Shown: positions 6,420 through 15,199, counted from the stretch's first letter. The stretch is DNA of 16,413 nucleotides from Candidatus Latescibacterota bacterium (GCA_021295675.1 JAGWBY010000102.1:15956-32368), one strand, 5' to 3'. Numbers and translations are program-made. The notes: generated from the letters alone by a model not told the origin.

Positions 6420-9314
6420 TTACGCGCTGGTCGCAACCCGCTCCCGCAAGGCCGGCAGCAACCGCGCCACTTCATCCTCCAGCAACGCCAAGGCCTCCTC
6501 AGCGTCGGCAAACGCTTCCTCTCGCCCGATTTCCTCCAGCCGATGCGCGGCCTCGGCCGCCGCCTCCGCCCCGAAAACATGCGCCGACCCTTTGAGCGTA
6601 TGCGCGGCCCGCCGCAACTCGGGGCCGTTCGCGCCGGCGATGTGCTCGCGGATCTGCTGCATCAGCTTGGGACACTCGGCAAAAAACATCTCCGCTAGGT
6701 CGCGCAACATGTCCTCGTCGCCGCCGACGCGCTCGAGCGCGGCATCCCACTCAAAAGGCAAATCCGCAGGCGAGAGCAGTCCGTCCTCATCATTGGGGCC
6801 GCCACCCTCCACGGCCGCGTACAACTCGTGCGGGCGCACGGGCTTGGCGACATAACCGTCCATGCCTGCCGCCAAGAAGCGCTCGCGGTCGCCTTTCATC
6901 GCGTGGGCCGTCATGGCAATGATCGGAACGTGTCCGCCGGTCTGTGCCTCCGCTTGGCGAATGGCCGCAGTGGCCTCTATGCCGTCCATATCCGGCATTT
7001 GCACGTCCATCAGCACCACGTCGAAGGGTTGCTCGGCTACTCGCTCCACGGCCGCGCGGCCATTGTTTACTACCTCTACGGAGTGGCCGCGCTCTTCGAG
7101 TAGCCGCACGGCCACTTGCTGGTTGATCACCCCATCCTCGGCCAAGAGGATGCGGCGCGCTGTCCGGCCCCAGTATTGGGGCCGCCTCTCGACCGCCACC
7201 GGCTCATCCATAGATGCTTCACCGCTCCGCGTCTCCACCGGCGGAGCGGCTTCGAGGGCCTCGCCAATGGCCTCTAGCAGGTCGGACTGCTTGACCGGCT
7301 TGATCAGGTTGCGGGCAATGCCCAAGGAACTCGACCGCGCGCTGTACTCGGCTCGGTCGGCCGAGGAAAGCAACAGCACCGGCAATTGGACAAACGCTGC
7401 GTTCTCGCGGATCCTCGCTACCGTTTCTAGGCCATCCATCCCCGGCATCATCAGATCCATCAGCACTAAGTCGAAAGGCTGCGGCGTAGCCTCTAGGGCT
7501 GCTATTGCAGCAGAGCCGCTCTCTACGAGTTCGGCTTCCATCGCCCAGCTTTTCAAGATCTCTTCGAGGATCCGCCGGTTAGTTGCATGGTCGTCAACAA
7601 CTAAGACCTTTAGCCCTTGCAGCGAGATCAGATCGGTGCGCTTAGTTTCCGGCGTCCCCAGCCCTAAGCGGACCGTCCAGTAAAAGGTGCTGCCTTTGCC
7701 CTCCTCGCTCTCGACCCAGATGCGGCCCCCCATCAGCTCGACTAGCTGCTGCGAAATGGCCAAGCCCAAGCCGCTGCCGCCAAAGCGCCGCGAGGTCGAG
7801 CTATCGACTTGGCTAAAAGAGTCGAAGATCCGCGCCTGTTTCTCCGGCGCAATGCCGATCCCCGTGTCGCGCACCCACAGGCGCAAGCGCACGGCGTCCG
7901 GCAAAGCCTCTTCCACGGCGATGTCAACTTCCACTTCGCCTTCTTCGGTAAATTTGACCGCATTGCCCACTAAGTTGATCACCACTTGGCGCAAACGGCG
8001 CGGGTCGCCGACCAAGCGGTCGGGAACGTCTGCGGGGATGTGGCACACGAGCTCTATGTTTTTGCTCGCCGCGTGCATAGCCAGTGTCTGCACGGCATTG
8101 CCCACCTCGTCGCGCAGGCCGAACTCGATTTCCTCCAGCGCCAAGCGGCCTGCTTCGACTTTGGAAAAATCGAGGATGTCGTTGAGTAGGGACAGCAGGG
8201 ATTCGGCCGACTGCTGCACCAAGGTCAAGTAGTTGCGCTGCTGGGATTCGAGCCGGGTGCGACCCAGAAGCTCAGTCATGCCGATGATGCCGTTCATTGG
8301 GGTGCGGATCTCGTGGCTCATATTGGCCAAGAACGCACTCTTGGCATGGTTAGCCGCTTCGGCCTGCTCCACGGCGTCGCGCAGAGCCTCCTGCGACTCT
8401 TCGAGTGCCAACAGAGCCTCGTGCTCGGATTGCGCGGTCGCCGCAGTTAGGCGGTATTGCTCTTGTAGCTGCTCTTCCGAGCGCCGCCTTTCTGCATCGA
8501 CTCGCGAAAGCGACGCGGCGTTCCACCATATTAGCAGGGCGAAAGCCAAGATATTGAGCAGCGTAAAGAGTGAGAAGCCAAACTCGTAGCCATAGAGGCT
8601 CTCGACCTGAATGCGCACCCAGTCGAGTAGGAGGGGAATGCGGCGCGCCACCGAGCCGCCCTCCGTAGTGCTGATGATGGTGGTGATCGGCTCGCGGCGC
8701 GGGCGAGCGCAGAGCAGGCCAGAGCAGAGGATGAGGAATTCAGTCGCCGTGTCCGGGACGACCGGCACATACCCGGCTATTCCGTAGAGCAGGAGCACAT
8801 TGTGGAAGTAGCTGCTCATCGACAAAAGCCCAATGGCCGTCGCCGCGAGCACGCAGGTCTGCGGCAGGTACGCGCGGCCCCTCACCCGCACGTCCATCAG
8901 TACCAGCGCCAAGCCGATCAGCAAAAAGGAAAAAGCCGCATTGGGCGACATCCGGTAGCCGCCCAGTTTGAAATAAAAAAGGTACGTATCGACGCCCCGC
9001 TCCCAGTTGTACTGATAGCCGATTAATTTGAACACGGCGATCACCACTACGGTCGCCCCCAGCACCACGCCCACATACCGCCGCCAGCGGCTCAGCGGCT
9101 CGGCTCGCAACAACAAAAGCGCCGCGCCAGCCAAAATAAACTGCATCGCCACGAGTGGATGCGTCGCCACCCGACTGATGTGCATGAAGCTTTTGAGGTA
9201 TTCGTCGTCGGCGTTCCAGCCCCACAGCACCAGCACGCCCGTTAGCACGGTCACGGAAGCTGCTAATCGCGCCAACCGATAGGTCCAGCGCAGGAAGCGG
9301 GGATCGCCCCCCAT
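6420..9314 (-). CDS. Membrane hybrid sensor histidine kinase (HisKA-HATPase-REC-REC-Hpt)
   Basis: This 964-residue protein has an N-terminal membrane sensor of about seven helices (roughly 17-33, 53-70, 80-99, 123-141, 153-178, 188-203, 245-264). The [16 protein letters not shown] block is typical of multi-helix sensors in hybrid kinases. A coiled coil spans about 270-325. HisKA has phosphoacceptor His334 in N-M-S-H-E-I-R-T-P. The ATPase has the N box around Asn451, D-T-G-I-G (483-487) and G-G-S-G-L-G-L (512-518). Receiver 1 has Asp620 and Lys672, receiver 2 has Asp770 and Lys824, and the Hpt domain has His905 in A-A-H-T-L-K-G-S-A. All phosphorelay residues are present, so a full His-Asp-His-Asp relay is expected, with the last Asp on a separate protein. 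The start ATG 9314 is 2 nt after the receiver gene's stop. The signal is unknown. Confidence 0.94.
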   Translation of the reverse strand: MGGDPRFLRWTYRLARLAASVTVLTGVLVLWGWNADDEYLKSFMHISRVATHPLVAMQFILAGAALLLLRAEPLSRWRRYVGVVLGATVVVIAVFKLIGYQYNWERGVDTYLFYFKLGGYRMSPNAAFSFLLIGLALVLMDVRVRGRAYLPQTCVLAATAIGLLSMSSYFHNVLLLYGIAGYVPVVPDTATEFLILCSGLLCARPRREPITTIISTTEGGSVARRIPLLLDWVRIQVESLYGYEFGFSLFTLLNILAFALLIWWNAASLSRVDAERRRSEEQLQEQYRLTAATAQSEHEALLALEESQEALRDAVEQAEAANHAKSAFLANMSHEIRTPMNGIIGMTELLGRTRLESQQRNYLTLVQQSAESLLSLLNDILDFSKVEAGRLALEEIEFGLRDEVGNAVQTLAMHAASKNIELVCHIPADVPDRLVGDPRRLRQVVINLVGNAVKFTEEGEVEVDIAVEEALPDAVRLRLWVRDTGIGIAPEKQARIFDSFSQVDSSTSRRFGGSGLGLAISQQLVELMGGRIWVESEEGKGSTFYWTVRLGLGTPETKRTDLISLQGLKVLVVDDHATNRRILEEILKSWAMEAELVESGSAAIAALEATPQPFDLVLMDLMMPGMDGLETVARIRENAAFVQLPVLLLSSADRAEYSARSSSLGIARNLIKPVKQSDLLEAIGEALEAAPPVETRSGEASMDEPVAVERRPQYWGRTARRILLAEDGVINQQVAVRLLEERGHSVEVVNNGRAAVERVAEQPFDVVLMDVQMPDMDGIEATAAIRQAEAQTGGHVPIIAMTAHAMKGDRERFLAAGMDGYVAKPVRPHELYAAVEGGGPNDEDGLLSPADLPFEWDAALERVGGDEDMLRDLAEMFFAECPKLMQQIREHIAGANGPELRRAAHTLKGSAHVFGAEAAAEAAHRLEEIGREEAFADAEEALALLEDEVARLLPALRERVATSA

Positions 9315-9316
9315 GG

Positions 9317-9688
9317 CTAACCTGCTACGGCCTCCCGGATAGACCGGGCCAAGCTCTCGCCATTGATCTGCGTTTTGATTAGGTAATCGCGAGCGCCGGC
9401 CGCTACGGCCTCTTCGGCAAGCACTTCGTCATCGAGGCCCGTCAGGACCAGTACGGGGATATCCGGAACGGTTGCTTTGACGCGCTCGAAGGTGGCCAAT
9501 TCTTGGCTGTCGGGCAGTACTAGGTCGAGTAGGATCGCGTCGATGCCACCGGCTTCTAACCGCGCCAAACCGGCCGCCAAATGATCGACCGCTTCCACGG
9601 CAAATTCCGGTTTCAGCAAGTTCTGCAACAGGCGGGCGTGAATGGGATTGTCTTCGAAGAGCAGGACGGATATCGGGGAATTAGTCAT
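9317..9688 (-). CDS. Stand-alone response-regulator receiver (REC) protein
   Basis: These 123 residues form one CheY-like receiver domain with no output domain. The acidic pocket is Glu12/Asp13, the phosphoacceptor is Asp55 in L-L-D-L-V-L-P-D, the switch Thr is Thr83, and the conserved Lys is Lys105 in Y-L-I-K-T-Q. The Lys-Thr end, rather than Lys-Pro, is common in single-domain receivers. It lies 2 nt upstream of the hybrid kinase and is its most likely partner, either as final acceptor from the Hpt His905 or as a phosphate sink. Upstream are 120 bases that must hold the operon promoter; I see no convincing -35/-10 pair there. The ATG at 9688 lacks a strong ribosome site. Confidence 0.93.
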   Translation of the reverse strand: MTNSPISVLLFEDNPIHARLLQNLLKPEFAVEAVDHLAAGLARLEAGGIDAILLDLVLPDSQELATFERVKATVPDIPVLVLTGLDDEVLAEEAVAAGARDYLIKTQINGESLARSIREAVAG

Positions 9689-9782
9689 AGTGAGTCATTC
9701 ATCCATTCGGCAGAGGCCGTAATCCGGGTGTATGAGCTATAGCAATCCTGCGATTCGAGCTACGGATCGTCTTGTGAATTAT

Positions 9783-9799
9783 ATCTGCGTCCATCTGCG
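9783..9799. repeat. Short direct repeat ATCTGCG, period 10, in the REC/PhyH gap
   Basis: ATCTGCG occurs at 9783-9789 and 9793-9799, exactly ten bases apart, just downstream of the PhyH stop (9809-9811). Similar ATCTGCG-containing runs are familiar from intergenic regions of several environmental phyla. Here only two units are present. Confidence 0.5.
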
Positions 9800-9808
9800 G
9801 ATTATTAT

Positions 9809-10405
9809 CTAGTCGTAATTGCTCGGCACGTGGTCGCCCATAAGCCGCCGCTGCCGTGGCGTAGCCTGCGCCAACAGAGTCGCGTCAAATTGGAATTTGT
9901 TCAGATAGGGTGGGTACTTCTGGGTGATAATGCGCTGGGCGTAGTGTACTTGGAGCAGGTAGCGCGTCTGGTCGCTCGTATTGGCCGTGCCCCGGTGCCA
10001 AACCTCGCAGCGGAACAGCACGCAGTCGCCGGCCTTGCACAAGATGTTTTGCTCTTCGACGCCCTTAAAGCTGGTCTCACCCGCTCGGGGCCGCCGACCC
10101 GCGCGGTGGCTGCCCGGCACGAAGCGAGTCGGCCCCAGCTCCTCGGTCAAATCGTCGAGATAGTAATGGGCCGTAGTGATAAAAATCGGAATCTCTACCT
10201 CTGGGTGGTCCATGACTTCTGCGGGCAGGGTCAGCGGCTGCCAGTCGGCGTGCAAAGTTTGGTCCGGGCGGCCTGGGCCGGTAATCCAAGCCGTCATGCC
10301 GATGCAGTGGCAGTCGTCGCCGTGTACTGCCTCGACTAGGTCGATGATTTCGGGCCGGTCCAAGTACTGGGCGAAGATCGGCGCGCGGTTGAACGCATTG
10401 TTGAG
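9809..10405 (-). CDS. Phytanoyl-CoA dioxygenase family protein, C-terminal fragment
   Basis: This is the larger part of the PhyH gene begun at 10587, starting after the break with L-N-N-A-F-N-R-A-P-I-F. It carries the iron-binding facial triad: the H-A-D-W motif (HxD) and a distal His in W-H-R-G-T-A-N, plus Arg in Q-T-R-Y-L-L-Q-V-H-Y that would bind 2-oxoglutarate. The core G-M-T-A-W-I-T-G-P-G-R-P-D-Q and G-P-T-R-F-V-P-G-S-H are characteristic of the family. It is a cytosolic Fe(II)/2-oxoglutarate oxygenase; the substrate is unknown. There is no ATG at the break; the first start-like codon is TTG 10363, so unaided translation would need reinitiation or a frameshift. Confidence 0.8.
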   Translation of the reverse strand, partial: LNNAFNRAPIFAQYLDRPEIIDLVEAVHGDDCHCIGMTAWITGPGRPDQTLHADWQPLTLPAEVMDHPEVEIPIFITTAHYYLDDLTEELGPTRFVPGSHRAGRRPRAGETSFKGVEEQNILCKAGDCVLFRCEVWHRGTANTSDQTRYLLQVHYAQRIITQKYPPYLNKFQFDATLLAQATPRQRRLMGDHVPSNYD

Positions 10406-10587
10406 GCAGGGTCGGTGTGGCGGTCGTAGCTTTCCTCCAGCGCGGTCAGCTCGTCCATGGCTTGGCGCAGCTCGGCGATTTCTTTCTCGTTGAGCACTTG
10501 GGGAAAATAGGCGTACCCGTCTTCCTTCATCGCCTGCACATAGCCCTCGAGATCGGGCCGCGCCACCAGCGGCAACGCCGTTGTCAT
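10336..10587 (-). CDS. Phytanoyl-CoA dioxygenase family protein, N-terminal fragment (frame broken near 10405)
   Basis: Residues 1-60 match the start of PhyH proteins (L-E-G-Y-V-Q-A-M-K-E-D-G-Y-A-Y-F-P-Q-V-L, then E-I-A-E-L-R-Q-A-M-D-E-L). After Y-D-R-H-T-D (about 10411) the frame reads unrelated residues to 10336, while the true continuation lies in another frame from about 10405. Homologues usually have several more residues between Y-D-R-H and L-N-N-x-F-N-R, so a short deletion of about 22-25 nt is likely. The start ATG 10587 is 17 nt after the nfuA stop, with GAGGAAAG just upstream, so the gene is probably in the nfuA operon. Repaired length would be about 260 residues. Confidence 0.78.
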   Translation of the reverse strand: MTTALPLVARPDLEGYVQAMKEDGYAYFPQVLNEKEIAELRQAMDELTALEESYDRHTDPASTMRSTARRSSPSTWTGPKSST

Positions 10588-10604
10588 AGGGCCTTTCCTC
10601 GGAA

Positions 10605-11174
10605 CTAATAGTACGGGTTTTCTCCCGCGGCGTGATCCGTCGCGTCCTCTACGGCTTCCACCTCGGGCACTGCTTCCTTGATCATGCGAATGATGCCCTG
10701 TTTGAGCGTCACATCCGCTTGGCCGCAGCCCTGACAGCCCCCGCCCATCTGCACAAATACCGTGTTGCCCTTGATATCTACCAAGGTCACCACGCCGCCG
10801 TGCGAGGCCACGCCTGGGTTGATTTGGGTTTCGATGACGCGGTGGACGGCCTCGGCCACCGGGCCGCTCAGGTGCGCGGGCATCTTGCGCGGGCGCTCGA
10901 TTTTGAAGCCCGAACCCATCAGCCCATCTACGTAATCCACCTTGGCTTCCGCCAACAGATCGGCACTTTCGGGATCTATGTACACGTCGAATCCCTCAAA
11001 GCGAACGATCTGATCGTCGCCGCCTACCTGCTGGTCGGAGATAAATGCCAGCTTGTAGTCAACCTGCTTGGCGGGATCGAGGCGAGCGCCGATGCGCAGG
11101 CCCTTGACCTGCTTGTCGCTCGCGGCGACTAAATTGGCAATCTTCTCTTCTGCTGCTTCAGTAATGGTAATCAT
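10605..11174 (-). CDS. nfuA: Fe/S biogenesis scaffold/carrier protein NfuA
   Basis: This 189-residue protein has the length and two-domain plan of NfuA. Residues 1-95 are a degenerate A-type (HesB/IscA-like) domain with no cysteines, as in NfuA of E. coli. Residues about 105-180 are a NifU C-terminal domain with the cluster-binding motif G-G-G-C147-Q-G-C150, followed by D-V-T-L-K-Q-G-I. The end (G-E-N-P-Y-Y) closely resembles the family's C-terminus. It delivers [4Fe-4S] clusters to target enzymes in the cytosol. ATG 11174 has an ideal ribosome site (GGAGGA, 11181-11186, six-base spacing). It lies between pnkp and the PhyH gene on the same strand. Confidence 0.95.
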   Translation of the reverse strand: MITITEAAEEKIANLVAASDKQVKGLRIGARLDPAKQVDYKLAFISDQQVGGDDQIVRFEGFDVYIDPESADLLAEAKVDYVDGLMGSGFKIERPRKMPAHLSGPVAEAVHRVIETQINPGVASHGGVVTLVDIKGNTVFVQMGGGCQGCGQADVTLKQGIIRMIKEAVPEVEAVEDATDHAAGENPYY

Positions 11175-11218
11175 GGTCTGTCCTCCGTCGAGACGTAACT
11201 ACTTGATAATACCGAGAT

Positions 11219-11245
11219 AATGGGCGGCAACGCAAGCGGCCCATT
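11219..11245 (-). terminator. Hairpin after the pnkp stop (weak terminator or spacer structure)
   Basis: AATGGGC (11219-11225) pairs with GCCCATT (11239-11245), a perfect 7-bp stem with a 13-nt loop that can add two inner pairs. It sits one base after the native pnkp stop (11247-11249) and before nfuA. No T-run follows on the minus strand, so termination would be partial at best. Confidence 0.4.
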
Positions 11246-11259
11246 CCTAAAACCGAGGG

Positions 11260-13749
11260 TCAACCGGCGCACTTTCCAACGCCAAGACCCCAAAGACGCA
11301 TTCGTGTACCCGGTGCAAGGGCTGTCCGGCGACAAACCGCGAATTCCCGCAGGGCCAACGCCTGCTTGCCCTTGAGATTGCGGCGGCGCAACAGCTCTAG
11401 GCGCTCCGTGTACTCAGGCCCGTAGATCAGCCGCAAATACGCGCGGCCCCGGCACTTGAGCGCCGGCTGGACGAGGCCGCGTTCGCCTGTGCAGACAAAA
11501 TCCAAGGGCTTAGCGACGAATCCCTCGCTGCCGCTGGTCGTCAGTCCCTCCCACCACCGGATTGCTTCGCTGCTGCTGTCCATATCGTCCAAAACCACCC
11601 GCCGACGATCTATCGCGCACAGCAACTCCGGCTCAGCCGCGCAGAGCTTGTCCAAGGTCTCCAGATGCCACGCATGGGTTTGGTTGATGTGAACCTGCCC
11701 CTCCGTGGCCAAAAGGTGAAAAGGGGCCACTTTGAGATCCGTGAGCGAGTGCACGGGCCAGCAGTAGGGGCGATAGGCCGCGGCGTAGTGTGCCACGGAC
11801 TCGGCCCGGCTGCGACAACGACTCAACAGTTCGCCTACGTCCACGCCCCGCGCCGCCGCCTGCTCCAGCGCATTCGCGGACGCTGCCAGCGATACCCGCG
11901 CTGCCGCGCCCACCGCTGCGTACTGGTCTTCGAGTAGCTGCTGCGCCTTGGCCGACCAAGGCATGATCTCGGCGTCGAGTATCGCCCAGTCCGTCGCCAG
12001 CGCATTCCACAACTCGCTGCGCTCAAAGGCCCGGCGCACGTGATCTAAGATCCCCGCTTCCAAATCCGCATCCGCAAAGAAGCGACGGCCCGTGCGCGTG
12101 TAGCAGATGCCCGCGCTGCCGTCCTCTATTCCAAAGCGCCGCTGTGCTGTCTCCGGGTCGCGACAGACGACCAGCACAGCCCGCGAGCCCATCTGCTTCT
12201 CCTCGCAGACGAGCTCGCGCACGCCGCAGCGGCGGTAGTAAGCCAAGACTTCGTCCGGGTGTTCGAGCAAGTCGGGGCGGGTGCTGGTTTGGGGCGGGGC
12301 CATCGTCGGCGGCAGATAGACCAGCCACCTATGATCAACGGCAAAGCGACTCATCACTTCCAGCGCCGCGGCCGCCCGCTCCGCCTGGACGGTAACTCGT
12401 CCCATCAACCGCGTCTCCACGCGCCGACCTCCAGCCACATCCGCTAAGTCGAGTACATCGTCGCGCGTCTGTTGTGCCGCCAAGGGACGGACCGGCTCGG
12501 AGTACTGCGCCTTGGCCGGGACGGATACGAGTTCCAGCTCGGGATAGCGCAGCGCCGTCAGCGCGCCGCCAAACACGCAGCCAGTGTCGATGTTGATCGC
12601 GTTGTTGACCCACTCCGGCTGCGCCACAGGCGTGTGGCCATAGATGACGCGGGCGCGGCCCCGATACTCAGCCGCCCAATCGCGGCGCACCGGCAAGCCA
12701 AATTCGTCCGTCTCGCCCGTCACGTCTCCGTACAGGGCAAACGACCGCACGGCCCCGGAGGCGCGGCCGGCCATCTCCTCCTTCATGCCAGCGTGCGCTA
12801 CCACCAGCGAACCCCCGTCGAGGACGTAGTGGCTGACTAGGCCGCCGAGAAAAGTCTCGACTTTTTTCTTGAACTCCGCGGTCTCGTCGTCAAGCTGGGT
12901 CAGCGTCTCCGCCAAGCCGTGCGTGCGTTGGACCTTTCTGCCCTGCAAGGCCCGAACCAAGCGCGCGTCGTGATTGCCCGGCACGCACAGGGCCGCGCCC
13001 GACTCCACCATGCGCATGACTAGTGTGAGGACGCCGGGAGCGTCGGGACCGCGGTCCACCAAGTCGCCGACGAAGACGGCCTTGCGCCCCGGCGGCGGCT
13101 CCACCTTTTCCCCTGCGATGCGGTACCCTAGCTGATCGAGCAAGGCTTCGAGTTCGGCGCAACATCCGTGGACATCGCCGATGATGTCGAACGGACCGCG
13201 CTCCTCGCGGCGGTCCGGCCACAGCTTCTCGCGCACCGTTTCGACCCGCGCTACGTCCGCGGGCGAGCGCAGCGCAAAGGTGCGACGAAAACCCTCGCGC
13301 TTGAGGCCCTTGAGGCCGCGGCGTAGCTGACTGTGTTGCCGGGGAATTACGTGGGGTGGCAAGTCGCGGTCGGTGCGCAAGGCCGCGCGCTCCTCGCAGA
13401 GTGCCCGAGGCAGGTCGAAGACAATGGCCACCGGCTGGGCGTGGTAGCGCTTGGCCAGTTCCACCAGCGGCTTGCGCGCCTCGGGCTGGACATTGGTCGC
13501 ATCTACCACCGTCAACAGGCCCCGCGCCAAGCGGCGAGCAGCGACAAAATGCAGGGCAGCGAACGCATCGTCCGTGGCCTCTAGGCTGTTTTCGTCGTCT
13601 GCGACCACGCCGCGAAAAAAGTCCGCTGACAGCACTTCGGTCGGGAGGAAGTGCTCGCGGGCAAAGGTCGATTTGCCTGAGCTAGAGACGCCGATTAGCA
13701 CCACCAGCGATAGGTCGGGTATCGAGAGGCGAACTTTTTCGTCAGCCAC
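11260..13749 (-). CDS. pnkp: Polynucleotide kinase-phosphatase/RNA ligase Pnkp (C-terminus frame broken)
   Basis: This is a three-domain RNA end-healing and sealing enzyme. The 5'-kinase (about 1-170) has P-loop G20-x4-G-K-S/T (20-28). The calcineurin-type 3'-phosphatase (about 186-420) has G-D-V-H-G (191-195), G-D-L-V-D-R-G (228-234), G-N-H-D (258-261) and Y-G-H-T-P (370-374). The ligase (about 470 to end) has adenylation motif E-E-K518-Q-M-G-S-R, motif IV E-G-F-V-A-K-P (742-748) and motif V with Lys765. It repairs RNA cut by ribotoxins together with Hen1. The start GTG 13749 follows GGGGGGT and overlaps the hen1 stop by 8 nt. After Ala804 the frame goes wrong: the family ending (R-F-V-A-G-Q-P-L-H-R-V-H-E-C-V-F-G, finishing D-P-R-F) resumes in another frame at about 11339 and stops at TAG 11247-11249. 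About seven residues (L-G-L-E-A-L-E-like, 23 nt) seem absent. Confidence 0.93.
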   Translation of the reverse strand: MADEKVRLSIPDLSLVVLIGVSSSGKSTFAREHFLPTEVLSADFFRGVVADDENSLEATDDAFAALHFVAARRLARGLLTVVDATNVQPEARKPLVELAKRYHAQPVAIVFDLPRALCEERAALRTDRDLPPHVIPRQHSQLRRGLKGLKREGFRRTFALRSPADVARVETVREKLWPDRREERGPFDIIGDVHGCCAELEALLDQLGYRIAGEKVEPPPGRKAVFVGDLVDRGPDAPGVLTLVMRMVESGAALCVPGNHDARLVRALQGRKVQRTHGLAETLTQLDDETAEFKKKVETFLGGLVSHYVLDGGSLVVAHAGMKEEMAGRASGAVRSFALYGDVTGETDEFGLPVRRDWAAEYRGRARVIYGHTPVAQPEWVNNAINIDTGCVFGGALTALRYPELELVSVPAKAQYSEPVRPLAAQQTRDDVLDLADVAGGRRVETRLMGRVTVQAERAAAALEVMSRFAVDHRWLVYLPPTMAPPQTSTRPDLLEHPDEVLAYYRRCGVRELVCEEKQMGSRAVLVVCRDPETAQRRFGIEDGSAGICYTRTGRRFFADADLEAGILDHVRRAFERSELWNALATDWAILDAEIMPWSAKAQQLLEDQYAAVGAAARVSLAASANALEQAAARGVDVGELLSRCRSRAESVAHYAAAYRPYCWPVHSLTDLKVAPFHLLATEGQVHINQTHAWHLETLDKLCAAEPELLCAIDRRRVVLDDMDSSSEAIRWWEGLTTSGSEGFVAKPLDFVCTGERGLVQPALKCRGRAYLRLIYGPEYTERLELLRRRNLKGKQALALREFAVCRRTALAPGTRMRLWGLGVGKCAG

Positions 13750-14758
13750 GCGTACCCCCCGCAGAGAAAATCGCCATCTGCGTCGGCGCGCCTAGCTCGG
13801 GGTCCTCCGGGCCGACGGGCGCGACGCGTACGGCATATCCATAGCGTTTCCCCACCTCCTCGGCCCACGCCCCAAATTCCGCTCGCCGCCACTCAAAGCG
13901 GTGGTCGGGATGGCGAAATACACCGGCCGGCAGCGCCTCCCAATGGGCGTTGTAGTCGGCGTTGGGGGTAGTTATCACCACCGTAGCCGGGCGGGCGAAC
14001 TCAAACACGGCCCGCTCACAGGCCCGTAGCTGCGGCGGGTCCAAGTGCTCGACGACCTCCACCAGCGCCGCTGCATCGTACCCGCTCAACCGGGCGTCGC
14101 GATAGGCCAGCGAGCCTTGAAACACTGCGACTTGTTCGCCGCGCGGCAACCTCTCTAATCGCCGACGAGCGCGCGACAGGACTTGCGGCGACACATCCAT
14201 CCCCGCCACTTCGGTGAACTGCGCTTCCGCCGCCAACAGCGCCAGCAGCCGTCCCTCCCCACAGCCGAGGTCCAGCACCCGCCGGGCACCGCTCGCCTTG
14301 AGCGCCTCAAACACCGCGGCCAGCCGCTGCTGATTCAAGCTCAACTCCGCTTCAAGTGCCTCTTCGCCCGCGTGATCTTCGGCCTCTCCTGCTTCCTCTA
14401 CCAACAGCCGCGACAGCGCAGCCTGCTTCAGACCTCGCTGGTGCTTTAGGTAGCGCTCGACCACTAGGTCGCGCAGCGGGTGGCCAGCCAGCCATTCCTC
14501 GCCGCGCCGCATCAGCTTGTCGATCTCTTCCTCGCCCACGTAGTAGTGCTTCTCGTCGTCGAGCACCGGTATCAGCACGTACAGGTGCGCCAACACTTCT
14601 TTTAATGGCCGCACGCACGCTAGCTCGACCTCGTAATAGGGGCTGTTTCCCCACTCTGGAAAATGCTCGTCGAGCAAGAAGCCCCTAACCTCCACCGCAT
14701 ATCCCAACGGCTCAAAGAGGCCGCGCAACAAGTCCTCGCCTCCCCGGCAGGGCAGCGC
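13742..14758 (-). CDS. hen1: Hen1 RNA 3'-terminal 2'-O-methyltransferase, C-terminal part (methyltransferase)
   Basis: This is the second part of Hen1, in frame from about 14758 (A-L-P-C-R-G-G-E-D-L-L-R-G-L-F-E-P-L-G-Y). It comprises the end of the N-terminal module (about the first 115 residues here, with G-E-E-E-I-D-K and W-L-A-G-H-P) and the SAM-dependent methyltransferase. The SAM site is V-L-D-L-G-C-G-E-G. The metal/catalytic motif is E-V-V-E-H-L-D-P, and the RNA-end site is F-R-H-P-D-H-R-F-E-W. It adds a 2'-O-methyl to the 3' end of cleaved RNA before Pnkp seals, which protects the repaired bond from renewed cleavage. The frame opens after a TAG and the first start-like codon is TTG 14731. 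The stop TGA 13744-13742 overlaps the pnkp GTG by 8 nt, indicating coupled translation. Confidence 0.93.
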   Translation of the reverse strand, partial: ALPCRGGEDLLRGLFEPLGYAVEVRGFLLDEHFPEWGNSPYYEVELACVRPLKEVLAHLYVLIPVLDDEKHYYVGEEEIDKLMRRGEEWLAGHPLRDLVVERYLKHQRGLKQAALSRLLVEEAGEAEDHAGEEALEAELSLNQQRLAAVFEALKASGARRVLDLGCGEGRLLALLAAEAQFTEVAGMDVSPQVLSRARRRLERLPRGEQVAVFQGSLAYRDARLSGYDAAALVEVVEHLDPPQLRACERAVFEFARPATVVITTPNADYNAHWEALPAGVFRHPDHRFEWRRAEFGAWAEEVGKRYGYAVRVAPVGPEDPELGAPTQMAIFSAGGTRG

Positions 14759-14759
14759 G

Positions 14760-15101
14760 CTAAGGCTCTTCTACTAGCTCGGCCCGGTCTCGGCACTGTC
14801 CGTTCAAGGCCGAGGTAAACACGCGGGCAATGGCCACGCTGGTAAAGGAAGAGGCCGCGTACGGACGGTCGTTGACATAAGACGCCAGCGCGAAGTTGGG
14901 GGATGTCGAGCGCCGCTTAAGCGCGGTTGGATCTACGTCGAGAAGCAACGCAGCCGTGCATCGCTCAGACGAGGCTTCTAAGTAGAATACGTGTGCCGTC
15001 CCAAAAGGCAGGTCAAAGGCTTGGGCGCGGCTTGGGTGCTTGTGCAGGAGATAGCCCAAGTCAGTGGCGGGCTGATGGGTTGTGGAGATCGTTAGAAGCA
15101 T
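14760..15101 (-). CDS. hen1: Hen1, N-terminal part (frame ends at TAG 14760)
   Basis: These 113 residues are the beginning of Hen1 (M-L-L-T-I-S-T-T-H then A-T-D-L-G-Y-L-L-H-K-H-P, V-N-D-R-P-Y-A-A-S-S-F and V-A-I-A-R-V-F). I chose ATG 15101 because family proteins begin M-L-L-T-I; ATG 15107 is two codons earlier. The frame ends D-R-A-E-L-V-E-E-P then TAG. In homologues about nine more residues lead to L-P-C-R-G-G, which here appears one base further on, in the C-terminal part. So 23-29 nt seem missing. The N-terminal module of Hen1 is known to help activate the Pnkp ligase, so this fragment might still have a role if made alone. No strong ribosome site is seen. Confidence 0.9.
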   Translation of the reverse strand: MLLTISTTHQPATDLGYLLHKHPSRAQAFDLPFGTAHVFYLEASSERCTAALLLDVDPTALKRRSTSPNFALASYVNDRPYAASSFTSVAIARVFTSALNGQCRDRAELVEEP

Positions 15102-15187
15102 GGCCATCGGTCGAATTGCTCAATGTAGAAACGAACCATAGAGAGATCGTGTCAACCCCGTTCCATTATTGAAACCGCAGGGCAAGA

Positions 15188-15199
15188 TGCTCTAGAGCA
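15188..15199. promoter_or_regulatory. Perfect 12-bp palindrome TGCTCTAGAGCA
   Basis: TGCTCTAGAGCA equals its own reverse complement and lies about 87 bases from the hen1 start and 183 from the SUMF1-like start. It could be an operator for a dimeric regulator of either gene. No second copy is seen in this window. Confidence 0.4.

Noticed and set aside
6364..8589. Plus-strand open frames opposite the hybrid kinase
   Set aside because: They are Ser/Arg-rich shadows of the kinase frame with no recognisable domain.
15150..15155. Full sigma-70 promoter for hen1 from TTGACA
   Set aside because: Only the -35 is convincing; the nearest TACATT is about 22 bases away, outside the usual spacing.
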